Positions 49,252-57,361 of a stretch of DNA of 64,000 bases are shown one piece after another. Where the stretch lies: contig JBCBTJ010000006.1 of the NCBI GenBank assembly GCA_039818665.1, positions 1-64,000 of the forward strand. The letters are read 5' to 3'. Under the pieces are notes generated by a model. The model had not been told where the DNA came from and did not search any database. It worked only from the letters and a program-made list of their open reading frames with translations. Source of the DNA: JBCBTJ01 sp039818665 (GTDB lineage Bacteria > Pseudomonadota > Alphaproteobacteria > Caulobacterales > Hyphomonadaceae). Every line of letters starts with the position of its first letter. The first letter of the stretch is position 1. A program made the translations under genes and the position numbers.

Positions 49252-51342
49252 TTAGAAAGCCACCCGCGCGCCGACGCGGACGTTCCGGCCGGGCAGCGGG
49301 GCGACGTCCCGCAGGGTGGAGGTGGCCACGCGCGCGTCTTCGTCGCTGAGATTGCGCGCTTCGATGAAGACTTCCGTTCCGTCGCCGCCGAGACCCAGCG
49401 TCGAGAGGTCGAACGCGCCGCGGACATTGACCAGCGTGTAGCTGTTCGTGGGGAGGAATCCGGGGCCCGGCTCGTTTTGGGTGGTCGCATGGGTGACGTC
49501 GACGCCGGCTGTGATCGGGCCGAACCCGCCAGTGATCCCGGCGTTCAGCGTCAATGGCGGCAGCAGCGGCACGTCGACGCCATTGTCGAACTCCGCCTCG
49601 ACGAAATCGATCGATCCGTCGATGATCCAGTCGACGCCGGCGTACTCGCCGATATGGACCTCGCCGAAAATCTCGCCACCGATAAAGTCGGCGTTTTCTT
49701 GCTCATAAAGGAAGACCGGCAGGCCGTCGGCCTCCGTGACAAGCTCGCCGTCCTCGATCGTCGCGCCGGGATTGAGGAAGATGAAGTCGGCGAATTCAGC
49801 ATAGAAGATGTTCACGCCGACGCGCAGCGGACCGGTGTCGAGGCGGATCGTGCCTTCAATGTCGAAAGCGGTTTCCACGTCGAGGCCGGGGTCGCCGACC
49901 TCGAACTGGCCGGTGGCGAGGTGAGGACCGTCGGAGAACAGCTCGACCTCGGAGGGCGCGCGTTCAGTGTAGGAGAAGTCCGCGCCGACAAAGAGGCCGC
50001 CGTCGAGGTGCCGGTGCGCGCCGATCGATGCGCTGAACGTATTAAAGTCCACGCCGCCGAAATCGACATTGTCGTAGGACGTGTTGTCATACCGGACGCC
50101 GCCCTCGACGCCGAAGCCGCTGTCCCATTCGCGAGACTCGTATAGGAACACGCCGACGCTCGAAATGTCGGTGGGCGTGACGAAAGCTTCCTCGCCGACG
50201 GCGGAAAAGTCGACCACCCGGAACTGCACGCCGAGCGCGCCCTCGAAGCCGAAAATCGGCGCATTGACCGCTTCCACCCGGCCTTCGACGCCGTCATTGG
50301 TGAATACTGTGCCGGCCTCGCCCGGCGCTTCAAATTCGATGTGCTCATAATCGGCGTAGCTGATCGAGCCGTTGATGCTGCGCAGCACGCCGGCATTGAT
50401 GTCGATGCCGCCGCGCGCGTCGATGCGCGTCTGCTCAAGATCGATGAAGGGAGATTCTTCCTCCTCCTCTTCGCCTTCTTCTTCCTCGCCTTCCTCATGG
50501 CCATGACCGCCAGGCAGGCCGTATTCGGCTTGGGTGTGCCGTGCGGCGACGCCGAAGAAGGCGCCGTCGCCCACCCAGGACACGCCGCCGCCGACATTCC
50601 AAGTCTCCACGAAGGAGTTGGGGAGCGTGCCGAAGACTTCCTCTTCCTCTTCTTCCTCGCCGCCCTCAGCGGCCTCCAAAGCGAGAAGCTGAGGGGACTC
50701 GACGAAGCCCGGAATGTCGATGTCGTTGGCGTCGCGGCCTGAGCCGGACAGGGTGAACACGAACGGCCCGGCCGCCAACTGCCCGCGGCCGGCGCCCTGA
50801 ACGCCCTCGTCGACAGTCGTATAAGCGCCGAAGGCCTCGAACGAGGGCGCCTCCGGCAGCTCCTCGACGATGAAGCCGTCGATCACGTTCACCACGCCGC
50901 CGATCGCCTGGCCGCCATAGGCGAGCGCGGCCGGGCCGCGCAGGATTTCAATCCGTTGGGCGTCGATTCCGTCTGCGGCGACCTGGTGGTCGGGGCTCGC
51001 GGCCGAGGCGTCGATCACACCGATGCCGTTGGTCAGCACAAGCACGCGATTGGACCCGAAGCCGCGCAGCACCGGACGGCTGGAGCCGGGGCCGAAATAG
51101 GTCGATGCGACGCCGGGCTGGCCGTCCAACGTGTCGCCGAGCGTGGTGGCCAGCGTTTCGACGATCTCGTCGCGGTCGATCGCCGTCACATTGCCGATCA
51201 GTTCGTCGGCGGGCCGGTCCGGTCCGGGCAGCGAGACGATGATCTCGTCCAGCAGGATCGGACTGTCTTCAGCTGACTCTTGCGCGAAAACGGGCGCGGC
51301 TAAAACAGCCGCCGCCGCGGTCGAAAGCAACACAGGCTTCAT
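49252..51342 (-). CDS. TonB-dependent receptor, ZnuD-like (zinc uptake candidate)
   Basis: A 696-aa outer-membrane receptor. Signal peptide KPVLLSTAAAAVLAAPVFAQ is followed by a plug domain (NVTAIDRDEIVETLATTLGD, QPGVASTYFGPGSSRPVLRGFG, QRIEILRGPAALAYGGQAIGGVVNVIDG). The barrel ends in GARVAF. Loops are very rich in Glu and contain His (about residues 250-262, GGEEEEEEEVFG; and about 300-325, GGHGHEEGEEEEGEEEEEES). Such acidic/His loops are typical of ZnuD-type zinc receptors. A Zur-like palindrome lies at 51361-51379, 19 bp upstream of the start. Confidence 0.9.
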   Translation of the reverse strand: MKPVLLSTAAAAVLAAPVFAQESAEDSPILLDEIIVSLPGPDRPADELIGNVTAIDRDEIVETLATTLGDTLDGQPGVASTYFGPGSSRPVLRGFGSNRVLVLTNGIGVIDASAASPDHQVAADGIDAQRIEILRGPAALAYGGQAIGGVVNVIDGFIVEELPEAPSFEAFGAYTTVDEGVQGAGRGQLAAGPFVFTLSGSGRDANDIDIPGFVESPQLLALEAAEGGEEEEEEEVFGTLPNSFVETWNVGGGVSWVGDGAFFGVAARHTQAEYGLPGGHGHEEGEEEEGEEEEEESPFIDLEQTRIDARGGIDINAGVLRSINGSISYADYEHIEFEAPGEAGTVFTNDGVEGRVEAVNAPIFGFEGALGVQFRVVDFSAVGEEAFVTPTDISSVGVFLYESREWDSGFGVEGGVRYDNTSYDNVDFGGVDFNTFSASIGAHRHLDGGLFVGADFSYTERAPSEVELFSDGPHLATGQFEVGDPGLDVETAFDIEGTIRLDTGPLRVGVNIFYAEFADFIFLNPGATIEDGELVTEADGLPVFLYEQENADFIGGEIFGEVHIGEYAGVDWIIDGSIDFVEAEFDNGVDVPLLPPLTLNAGITGGFGPITAGVDVTHATTQNEPGPGFLPTNSYTLVNVRGAFDLSTLGLGGDGTEVFIEARNLSDEDARVATSTLRDVAPLPGRNVRVGARVAF

Positions 51343-51360
51343 GAGATCCCCTCGATCCAA

Positions 51361-51379
51361 AATGTTATAGTATCTCATT
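51361..51379. promoter_or_regulatory. Candidate Zur box
   Basis: The sequence aatgttatagtatctcatt is an imperfect 19-bp palindrome with AATG/CATT ends and a TATA-like core, similar to alphaproteobacterial Zur sites. It overlaps the likely promoter of the receptor gene. Confidence 0.5.
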
Positions 51380-51432
51380 ACCAAGACGGGGCGCAGCTTC
51401 AAGACAAAACCGATCCGCGCGGCGGAGTTTCG

Positions 51433-51543
51433 TCAGAGCGGCCGCTTCTGGCCGCCCGGCGCCACGCCCCACACGCTGATTTCAGGCCAGTCCTCCTCCG
51501 GCGTCGCCATGGGATTGGACTCGAGGATGGTGAAGTCGGCGGT
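51433..51543 (-). pseudogene. Remnant of an amidohydrolase (YtcJ-like), C-terminal fragment
   Basis: Read on the minus strand, codons 51543-51433 encode TADFTILESNPMATP, then EEDWPEISVWGVAPGGQK and RPL followed by a stop. ADFTILExNP and ISVWGV are the characteristic C-terminal end of YtcJ-like amidohydrolases. The frame is closed just upstream (TGA at 51544-51546) and no rest of the gene is visible before accA. It is a decayed or deletion-cut gene; 36 codons remain. Confidence 0.7.
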
Positions 51544-51581
51544 TCAGCCAGCTCTTGGCGCGCGGCGAGCCGCGCTCGCGG

Positions 51582-52541
51582 CTATGCGACGCCTTCGCGG
51601 CCGATGGCGTAAAAGCGCTCCCGGCGCTGGCGCTTCAGCTCCGCCGGACTCAGCCTTTCGAGCGCCTTCAGCGCTTTGTCCAAAGCCTTGCCCGCGTCCT
51701 CGATCGCTTTGTCGGGATCGCGATGAGCGCCCCCGACCGGCTCCTTCACCATAGCGTCGACGATTTTCAGCTTGATCAGGTCTTTCGCCGTGATCTTCAT
51801 CGCCTCGGCGGAGTCTTTCGCTTTGGCGGGGTCGCGCCAGAGGATGGACGCGCAGCCCTCCGGCGAGATCACCGAATAGATAGCATGCTCCATCATCAAA
51901 ACGGTGTTCGCGGCCGCAATGGCGATCGCCCCGCCGGACATGCCTTCGCCGATGATCAGCGAGACGATCGGCGTGTTCAGCGTCAGGCACCGCTCCGTGC
52001 CGCGTGCGATCGCCTCGGCCTGGCCGCGCTCCTCGCCGGCTTTGCCGGGATAGGCGCCTGACGTGTCCGGGAAGGTCAGCACGGGCAGATTGAACCGCTC
52101 GGCCAGGTCCATCAGGCGCACGGCTTTGCGGTAGCCCTCCGGGTGCGCCATGCCGAAATTGTGGCGGATGCGCGCTTCCGTGGTCGCGCCCTTCTCGTGT
52201 CCGATCGCCACCACGGACCGGCCGTTGAACCGCGCCAGGCCGCCCAGCACGGCTTCATCGTTTCCGTAGACCCGGTCGCCGGCGAGCTCTTGATAGTCCT
52301 CGAACAGCCCCTCGACATAGTCGATGAAATGCGGGCGCTCGGGATGGCGCGCCACCTGCGTCTTCCGCCAGGGCGAAAGGTCCGCATACAGATCGCTTAG
52401 CTGTTTCGCGGACTTGTCGCGAAGCTTCGCCAATTCCTCCGCGATGGACGGGCCTTCTTCTTTGGCCGCCAGCGCTTCAAGCTCAACGATTTTGGCGTCG
52501 AGCTCGGAAATTGGTTTTTCGAAGTCGAGATATGTCGTCAT
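51582..52541 (-). CDS. accA: Acetyl-CoA carboxylase carboxyltransferase subunit alpha
   Basis: AccA with AccD transfers carboxyl from biotin to acetyl-CoA, giving malonyl-CoA. The 319-aa product begins with YLDFEKPISELDAKIVELEAL and contains HPERPHFIDYVEGLFEDYQELAGDRVYG, the ClpP/crotonase fold core VVAIGHEKGATTEARIRHNFGMAHPEGYRKAVRLM, LTFPDTSGAYPGKAGEERGQAEA and the IIGEGMSGGAIAIA oxyanion-type loop. The length is usual for the family. Confidence 0.97.
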   Translation of the reverse strand: MTTYLDFEKPISELDAKIVELEALAAKEEGPSIAEELAKLRDKSAKQLSDLYADLSPWRKTQVARHPERPHFIDYVEGLFEDYQELAGDRVYGNDEAVLGGLARFNGRSVVAIGHEKGATTEARIRHNFGMAHPEGYRKAVRLMDLAERFNLPVLTFPDTSGAYPGKAGEERGQAEAIARGTERCLTLNTPIVSLIIGEGMSGGAIAIAAANTVLMMEHAIYSVISPEGCASILWRDPAKAKDSAEAMKITAKDLIKLKIVDAMVKEPVGGAHRDPDKAIEDAGKALDKALKALERLSPAELKRQRRERFYAIGREGVA

Positions 52542-52682
52542 GCGTTTCCGATAGCAGCGGCCTGCGCCTGCGCAAAGTCGCGCGTTTAAGTCTTTTTACA
52601 GCGCTGTTCCTGTGCGAGATTTATTTGGGGGCGTTGAATTCGCGTATGGTTCAGCGGCTGTCGCGGGTAGAGGGAGCGGCCG

Positions 52683-54299
52683 ATGGCGGACATTTTCTTA
52701 TCGTATAGCCGGGCGGATCGGGCGCGCGCTGAGGAGATCGCCAAAGCGCTCGAGGAGGAGGGTTTCTCGGTCTGGTGGGACAAGGTGCTGCGCGCCGGCC
52801 AGACCTATGACGAGGTCACCGAGGGAAAATTGCGCGACGCCAAAGCGGTGGTCGTCCTTTGGTCCAATGTGTCGGTGAAATCGAAATGGGTGCGCGCCGA
52901 AGCGACCTTGGGCGAGCGCAGTTCGGCGGTCATCCCGGCCATGATCGAAGCCGACGCGGAACGCCCGATCTTGTTCGAGCTTATTCAGACCGCGGATCTG
53001 TCGGCCTGGACGGGCGATCGCGAGGACGAAAACTGGAAGAGCTTCGTCGCCGATATCCGCCTCGCCGTGGACCAGCGCACGGATCCGCAAACCGCCCCGT
53101 CCGAGGCGGCCGCGGAGGCGCCGGACGCGACGATTGAGATCACCTATTGGAACTCGATCAAAGACGGGTCCGAAGCCGCGGACTTCGAGTCTTATCTGAA
53201 GCGCTACCCGGACGGTCATTTCGCCGATCTCGCGCGCAACCGCATCAGCGCGCTGAGCGCGGCCGGAGCGGCGCCGGTTCCGCCCCCGCCCGAGACGCCA
53301 AAGCCGGCGCCGCCGCCCGCGCCGCCTGTCGCGCCCGAAGTCGCAAAGCCCGCGCCCGCCGCTCCGCCGAAACCCGCGCCCGCGCCCAAGCCAGCCCCGC
53401 CCAAGCCGGCGCCCCAACCCCAGCCGACGGCCTTAAAACCCTCGCAACCGCCAGAGAAGAAGAGAGGCGGACGGTCTCTCATCTACGCCGCCGCAGCCCT
53501 GGCGGCCGTTGGGGCCATTGGCGTGTTCGTCAGCGGCGGCGCGCCCGGCGGATTGCCGGGCGGGGTGACCATCGTGCCGCCGACGCCTGAGACCTTCGCT
53601 GATTGTGACGTCTGCCCGGTCATGCAGCCGATTCCGGCGGGGAGCTTTCAAATGGGGTCGCCGGACGGCGAGCCTGGCGGCCAGGAATATGAACGGCCCG
53701 TGCGCGAGGTGACGGTTCCGGCGTTCGCCCTGGCGGCGACCGAGGTGACGTTCGACCAATGGGACGCTTGCCGGGCCGACGGCGACTGCGCCCACAATCC
53801 CGCCGACCGCGGCTTCGGACGCGGCGGCAATCCTGTGATTGGCGTCTCCTACACCGACGCCAAGGCCTATGCGGCATGGCTGTCGCGTAAGACGGGCCGC
53901 CAATACCGCCTGCCCAGCGAGGCCGAATGGGAATACGCCGCCAGGGCCGGCACGACGACCAGCTATTGGTGGGGCGACGCGTTCGAGGCGGCCCGCGTGC
54001 CCTCAGACGCGCCCGTGGAGGCCGAAAGCCTCGAGGCAAACCCCTTCGGTCTCAAGGGCATGCTCGGCAACGCCACCGAATGGGTCGAGGATTGCTACCT
54101 CAATTCCTATGACGGCGCGCCTGATGACGGATCGCCAAGGCTTTCGAGCGGCGACTGCAGCCTCCGCGTGATGCGCGGCGGCGATTGGGAGAGCGATGCG
54201 GCGGGGATCCGCGCCGCGAACCGCAAACGCAACCGCGCCGGCTTGCGCGATCGCCGCAACGGCTTCCGCATCGCGACCAGCGATTTGGAACCCCGTTGA
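52683..54299 (+). CDS. TIR domain - transmembrane - FGE-like domain protein
   Basis: 538 aa. Residues 1-130: TIR domain (MADIFLSYSRADRARAEEIAKALEEEGFSVWWD, and SNVSVKSKWVRAEA with the putative catalytic Glu73). Residues about 145-190: a repeat-like segment EITYWNSIKDGSEAADFESYLKRYPDGHFADLA common in caspase and FGE proteins. About 195-258: Pro/Ala-rich linker. About 262-283: membrane helix (LIYAAAALAAVGAIGVFV). About 300-535: formylglycine-generating-enzyme-like (SUMF1) domain with GSFQMGSPDGEPGGQEYERPV, RLPSEAEWEYAARAGT, GMLGNATEWVEDCY and RVMRGGDW. The Cys pair of true FGE is absent at the C-terminus, so it is likely a ligand-binding or non-canonical version. ATG 52683 follows gaggga. Confidence 0.88.
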   Translation: MADIFLSYSRADRARAEEIAKALEEEGFSVWWDKVLRAGQTYDEVTEGKLRDAKAVVVLWSNVSVKSKWVRAEATLGERSSAVIPAMIEADAERPILFELIQTADLSAWTGDREDENWKSFVADIRLAVDQRTDPQTAPSEAAAEAPDATIEITYWNSIKDGSEAADFESYLKRYPDGHFADLARNRISALSAAGAAPVPPPPETPKPAPPPAPPVAPEVAKPAPAAPPKPAPAPKPAPPKPAPQPQPTALKPSQPPEKKRGGRSLIYAAAALAAVGAIGVFVSGGAPGGLPGGVTIVPPTPETFADCDVCPVMQPIPAGSFQMGSPDGEPGGQEYERPVREVTVPAFALAATEVTFDQWDACRADGDCAHNPADRGFGRGGNPVIGVSYTDAKAYAAWLSRKTGRQYRLPSEAEWEYAARAGTTTSYWWGDAFEAARVPSDAPVEAESLEANPFGLKGMLGNATEWVEDCYLNSYDGAPDDGSPRLSSGDCSLRVMRGGDWESDAAGIRAANRKRNRAGLRDRRNGFRIATSDLEPR

Positions 54300-55048
54300 G
54301 CGACAATCCGGCCTACTCGGTGCTCGATCCGTTCCGCGCGGAGGTGCGGGTGTTTCTCGAACGCCACGGCATGACGCCCGACGAGTTCGATCAGGCCGCC
54401 GCCAAAGATGAAAATTTCTGCGCCGACCTGTTTGCCGGACGCCGGGGCTTTGAGAGCGCCAAACTCGATCGAATCCGCGACTGGATGACCGCCCGCGACC
54501 GCGACGCCGGCTATGCGCCGCCGCCGCAGCTCGAAACACCCGCCCCGCCGCCGCGCTGGATGGAGGGCGCCGGCGCGCGCGACCGCACCTTCGGAGAATA
54601 CGACTACGATCCTCGGATCGAGATCTACAAAGTGATGATTGATTCCGTCGAACGCGGCATCGACCGCCGCCACGCGCTCAACCGGTTCTATTTCTCGGTC
54701 GTCGTGGCGATGTTCGTGTCGATCTCATTCGTCCTGAACGCCGAAAACGAGCAATTCCCGACCCGCCTGGTTGTCTCGGGCGCGCTGTTGCTCGCGTTTC
54801 TGAATTCGGTGCTCTGGCTGTCCATGATCTTCGCCGCGCGCCGGCTGAGCGCGTCCAAATACGACGTCATAAACGAGTTGGAGGCCGGTCTCGACTATGC
54901 GCCTTTCACCCGGGAGTGGGAGGTTCACGTCGCCAAGCGCCGGAACTTCCCGCAATTCACCCTGATCGAGCTGCTCTTGCCGGCGACCCTCGCAATACTT
55001 TGCTTCGTCTTGTTCATCTTGATCGCCAGCGGCTTGGTCAGCCTCTGA
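54296..55048 (+). CDS. Membrane protein with HTH-like N-terminus and three helices, RipA-like
   Basis: The start is a TTG overlapping the stop of the TIR gene (TTGA), so the two are translationally coupled. 250 aa. Residues 10-66 (FRAEVRVFLERHGMTPDEFDQAAAKDENFCADLFAGRRGF) resemble an XRE-like helix-turn-helix. Membrane helices lie at about 131-148, 157-180 and 226-247. The section between (SASKYDVINELEAGLDYAPFTREWEV) resembles the RipA-type octameric membrane protein family. That assignment is inference. It may sense the membrane state for the TIR partner. Confidence 0.68.
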   Translation: MSDNPAYSVLDPFRAEVRVFLERHGMTPDEFDQAAAKDENFCADLFAGRRGFESAKLDRIRDWMTARDRDAGYAPPPQLETPAPPPRWMEGAGARDRTFGEYDYDPRIEIYKVMIDSVERGIDRRHALNRFYFSVVVAMFVSISFVLNAENEQFPTRLVVSGALLLAFLNSVLWLSMIFAARRLSASKYDVINELEAGLDYAPFTREWEVHVAKRRNFPQFTLIELLLPATLAILCFVLFILIASGLVSL

Positions 55049-55105
55049 CCGCGTGTCCGGCGATCGCTCTCGCCAAGACGGTTAGAATCCGTACAGCCTG
55101 AACGC

Positions 55106-55531
55106 ATGTTGAACGCACTCACCTCCGCGGCCGGCGATTTCGCCGTGCTTCTCATCGGTCTCGCCGTCGGCGCGGCCTGGATCGTCGCCATCGTCGCGCC
55201 GAATTGCTCCTATGATCGGCTGGACGCCTCGCGCGCCGACGGGCATGTGCGCCAATTGCTGGTCTCGGCGTCGACGCCGATCGCCGGCCTGCTGCTCGCC
55301 TCCACGGCGCTCGCCCTCCTCGGCGGAGCGTGGGGCGCCGGCATACTCGCGGCCATCGCCGCCATCGGCTTTTTCACCAATCAATGGACCTTGGCGCCGA
55401 AGAAGCGGGGCGAGACGCCCCCCGGCGTGCGCCGACGCCGCAAGAGCCAGCGTGTCGTCGCGGTCAGCCTAACCTTGCTGTTCGGCGGGGTCGCGGCGAT
55501 TGCGGGCGTGCTCGCCGTGCTCGATATCTAG
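55106..55531 (+). CDS. Membrane protein of unknown function, 141 aa
   Basis: Three to four hydrophobic segments: DFAVLLIGLAVGAAWIVAIVA, LLVSASTPIAGLLLASTALALLGG, GILAAIAAIGFFTNQW and VVAVSLTLLFGGVAAIAGVLAVL. A basic loop, KKRGETPPGVRRRRKSQR, lies before the last helix. No known family. It follows the HTH-membrane gene by 57 bp and its end overlaps by 4 bp the convergent gene at 55528. Confidence 0.6.
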   Translation: MLNALTSAAGDFAVLLIGLAVGAAWIVAIVAPNCSYDRLDASRADGHVRQLLVSASTPIAGLLLASTALALLGGAWGAGILAAIAAIGFFTNQWTLAPKKRGETPPGVRRRRKSQRVVAVSLTLLFGGVAAIAGVLAVLDI

Positions 55532-55911
55532 GCCCTGACGAGCCAGAGCGCGCCGATCGTGTGCAGGTAGAGGAACGAGCTGTTTGAGCTCAGCGCCGCG
55601 GTCCGCGCGATTTCGCCGGCCGACTTCCGATTGACGCTCAGCATCAAGGCGCACAACGCGACGCCTGGGACCCAGAGCCACCAGGCCAAGAAAAACGCGC
55701 CGAGCACGCCGAAGACCAGGATCGCGTAAGCCGCCACGTCCAAGGCGCGGATCCGCAATTTGTTCTTGGCCTCAAGATAGTTCAGCAAGTGCGGCTCTCG
55801 GTACAGCCGTTCCGCGTCGATGGCGTAGGTCTGCCCCGGCGAGGCTTCGAATTGCAACGTGCGCGTCAAGCGACCGCCCGCATGGGGATTCGGTGAGACT
55901 TTGAGAAACAT
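55528..55911 (-). CDS. Membrane protein of unknown function, 127 aa
   Basis: Starts at ATG 55911 with ggagg 6 nt upstream; a TTG directly before it is the alternative. The product has a soluble N-terminus (LKVSPNPHAGGRLTRTLQFEASPGQTYAIDAERLYREPHLLNYLEAKNKLRIRALD) followed by one hydrophobic hairpin (VAAYAILVFGVLGAFFLAWWLWVPGVALCALML) and a short tail. No family recognised. It is divergent from the DUF350 gene. Confidence 0.55.
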   Translation of the reverse strand: MFLKVSPNPHAGGRLTRTLQFEASPGQTYAIDAERLYREPHLLNYLEAKNKLRIRALDVAAYAILVFGVLGAFFLAWWLWVPGVALCALMLSVNRKSAGEIARTAALSSNSSFLYLHTIGALWLVRA

Positions 55912-56091
55912 CAACCACCTCCGGGACCTCCTGCATTGTCGCCGCGAAGGATTAAGAGGGCCCTTTCAACTTCTTGCCGAGAGGTTGATCGAATGCGGTA
56001 ATTTCACGGCTTCGGAATTCGCGCCGCGCCCTCTTGACCTTCGGCGCGCGCCGGCGCACGCGAATGCCCGGGCAGGGCGAGAGAGGACGAC

Positions 56092-56523
56092 ATGCAGAGC
56101 GTGGTCGAAGGCTTTGTCGCAGGATTCCCTGACTTTCTGATTTCAACTGCGGCGGCTGGCCTGCTGCTGCTGGCCGCGAGTGTAATTTACATCCTGCTGA
56201 CGCCCTGGAAGGAGCTGGCGCTCGTCCGCGGCGGGAACGGCGCCGCGGGCATCGCGCTAAGCGGTGCGATCATCGGACTGGCGGTGCCCATCACCTCGGC
56301 GCTCGCCTCCAGCCACAACGTGCTTGATCTCGTAATCTGGGGCACGGTCGCCTTGCTGCTCCAATTGATCGCCTACCGCATTGTCGACATGATCCTCCGC
56401 GATATTCCGAAACGCATCGAACAGGACGACCCGTCCGCCGCCATTGTCTTGGCGACCGCGAAGATCTCCTGTGCGATGCTGCTGGCCGCGGGCCTTTGGG
56501 ACCCGAGCTTGGCGCGGTTCTAG
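56092..56523 (+). CDS. DUF350 (YjfL-like) membrane protein
   Basis: A 143-aa protein with four membrane helices: FLISTAAAGLLLLAASVIYILL, GNGAAGIALSGAIIGLAVPITSAL, VLDLVIWGTVALLLQLIAYRIVDMIL and AIVLATAKISCAMLLAAGLW. The GNxAAGIALSGAIIGLA and the YRIVDMILRDIPKRIEQDD segments are DUF350 signatures. In Escherichia coli YjfL sits in an envelope operon of unknown role. Here it lies 13 bp before a membrane-anchored trypsin-like protease gene. Confidence 0.87.
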   Translation: MQSVVEGFVAGFPDFLISTAAAGLLLLAASVIYILLTPWKELALVRGGNGAAGIALSGAIIGLAVPITSALASSHNVLDLVIWGTVALLLQLIAYRIVDMILRDIPKRIEQDDPSAAIVLATAKISCAMLLAAGLWDPSLARF

Positions 56524-56536
56524 GAGGACGCCTCTC

Positions 56537-57361
56537 GTGAGAGTGCCGGATTGGGTGATCTACGTCGTTGCGCTCGCCGCGGTGCTCTACGGCCTCTATT
56601 CGAACGGACCCAGCGGCGCCAACGCGCCGCCGCCAGTGCCCGAAGAGATCGCCGGGGCCGGCGCGCTGCTCTCGCCGCCATCGGCGTTCGACGAGCGCAT
56701 CCTCATTCAAACCACCGCGCCGCAAGACGGCGTGGGAACCGCGTTCGCGGTCACTGAAGACGGCGACTGGCTCACGGCCCGGCACGTCGTGGAGGGGTGC
56801 TCGGAAGTCGGCCTCATCGTGGGACGCGGCGCGTATGTGCCGGTGCGGGACATTCGCTTCGACGAGCGCTCCGATCTCGCTTTGCTCTCCACCGGCCGGG
56901 CGCCTGCGCCGGCGCCGATGGATCTGCAGGGCGAGCTGCGCGTCGGAGACGAAGGCTACCATGTCGGGTTCCCGCAAGGGCGCCCCGGCGAGGCGACGGC
57001 GCGCCTCCTGGCGCGATCCCGATTGGTGACGCGCGGCGCCCGTCGCGGCGACGAGCCAGTGCTCGCCTGGTCCGAGGTCGGCCGCACCCGCGGCATCGAC
57101 GGCTCCCTTGGCGGTCTATCCGGCGGCCCGGTGTTCGACGCCTCAGGCCGCGTGCGCGGCGTGGTGGTCGCGGAAAGCCCGCGGCGCGGCCGGATCTACA
57201 CCGCCGCGCCCGCCTCCGTCGCGGCGTTTCTCGAGCGCAATGACGTCGAGCCGGAGACCGACGGCGCCCGCCTGTTCAACGTCTCGAATTACGGCGCCGA
57301 GGCCGACCGGGCGCGGCGGAATTTGCAAGTCGTCAAGGTCGCGTGCCAAGTGACGGAATGA
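56537..57361 (+). CDS. Membrane-anchored trypsin-like serine protease
   Basis: GTG start at 56537 with aggagg 9 nt upstream. 274 aa: a membrane helix near the N-terminus (VIYVVALAAVLYGLYS), a short linker, and a chymotrypsin-fold domain with the triad His83 (TARHVVEG), Asp113 (RSDLALL) and Ser195 (GLSGGPVF). It is DegP-like in fold but without a PDZ domain. The C-terminus (VSNYGAEADRARRN) adds a short tail. It is downstream of DUF350, so the pair may act together at the inner membrane. The stop overlaps pyrF (ATGA). Confidence 0.87.
   Translation: MRVPDWVIYVVALAAVLYGLYSNGPSGANAPPPVPEEIAGAGALLSPPSAFDERILIQTTAPQDGVGTAFAVTEDGDWLTARHVVEGCSEVGLIVGRGAYVPVRDIRFDERSDLALLSTGRAPAPAPMDLQGELRVGDEGYHVGFPQGRPGEATARLLARSRLVTRGARRGDEPVLAWSEVGRTRGIDGSLGGLSGGPVFDASGRVRGVVVAESPRRGRIYTAAPASVAAFLERNDVEPETDGARLFNVSNYGAEADRARRNLQVVKVACQVTE

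Noticed and set aside
48370..50145. A 591-codon open frame on the + strand across the acyl-CoA synthetase and TonB receptor
   Set aside because: Minus-strand genes have clear ANL and TonB motifs and a terminator lies between them.
52683..54299. Sulfatase-maturing enzyme
   Set aside because: The Cys pair is missing and there is no sulfatase; the TIR domain argues for a signalling or conflict role.
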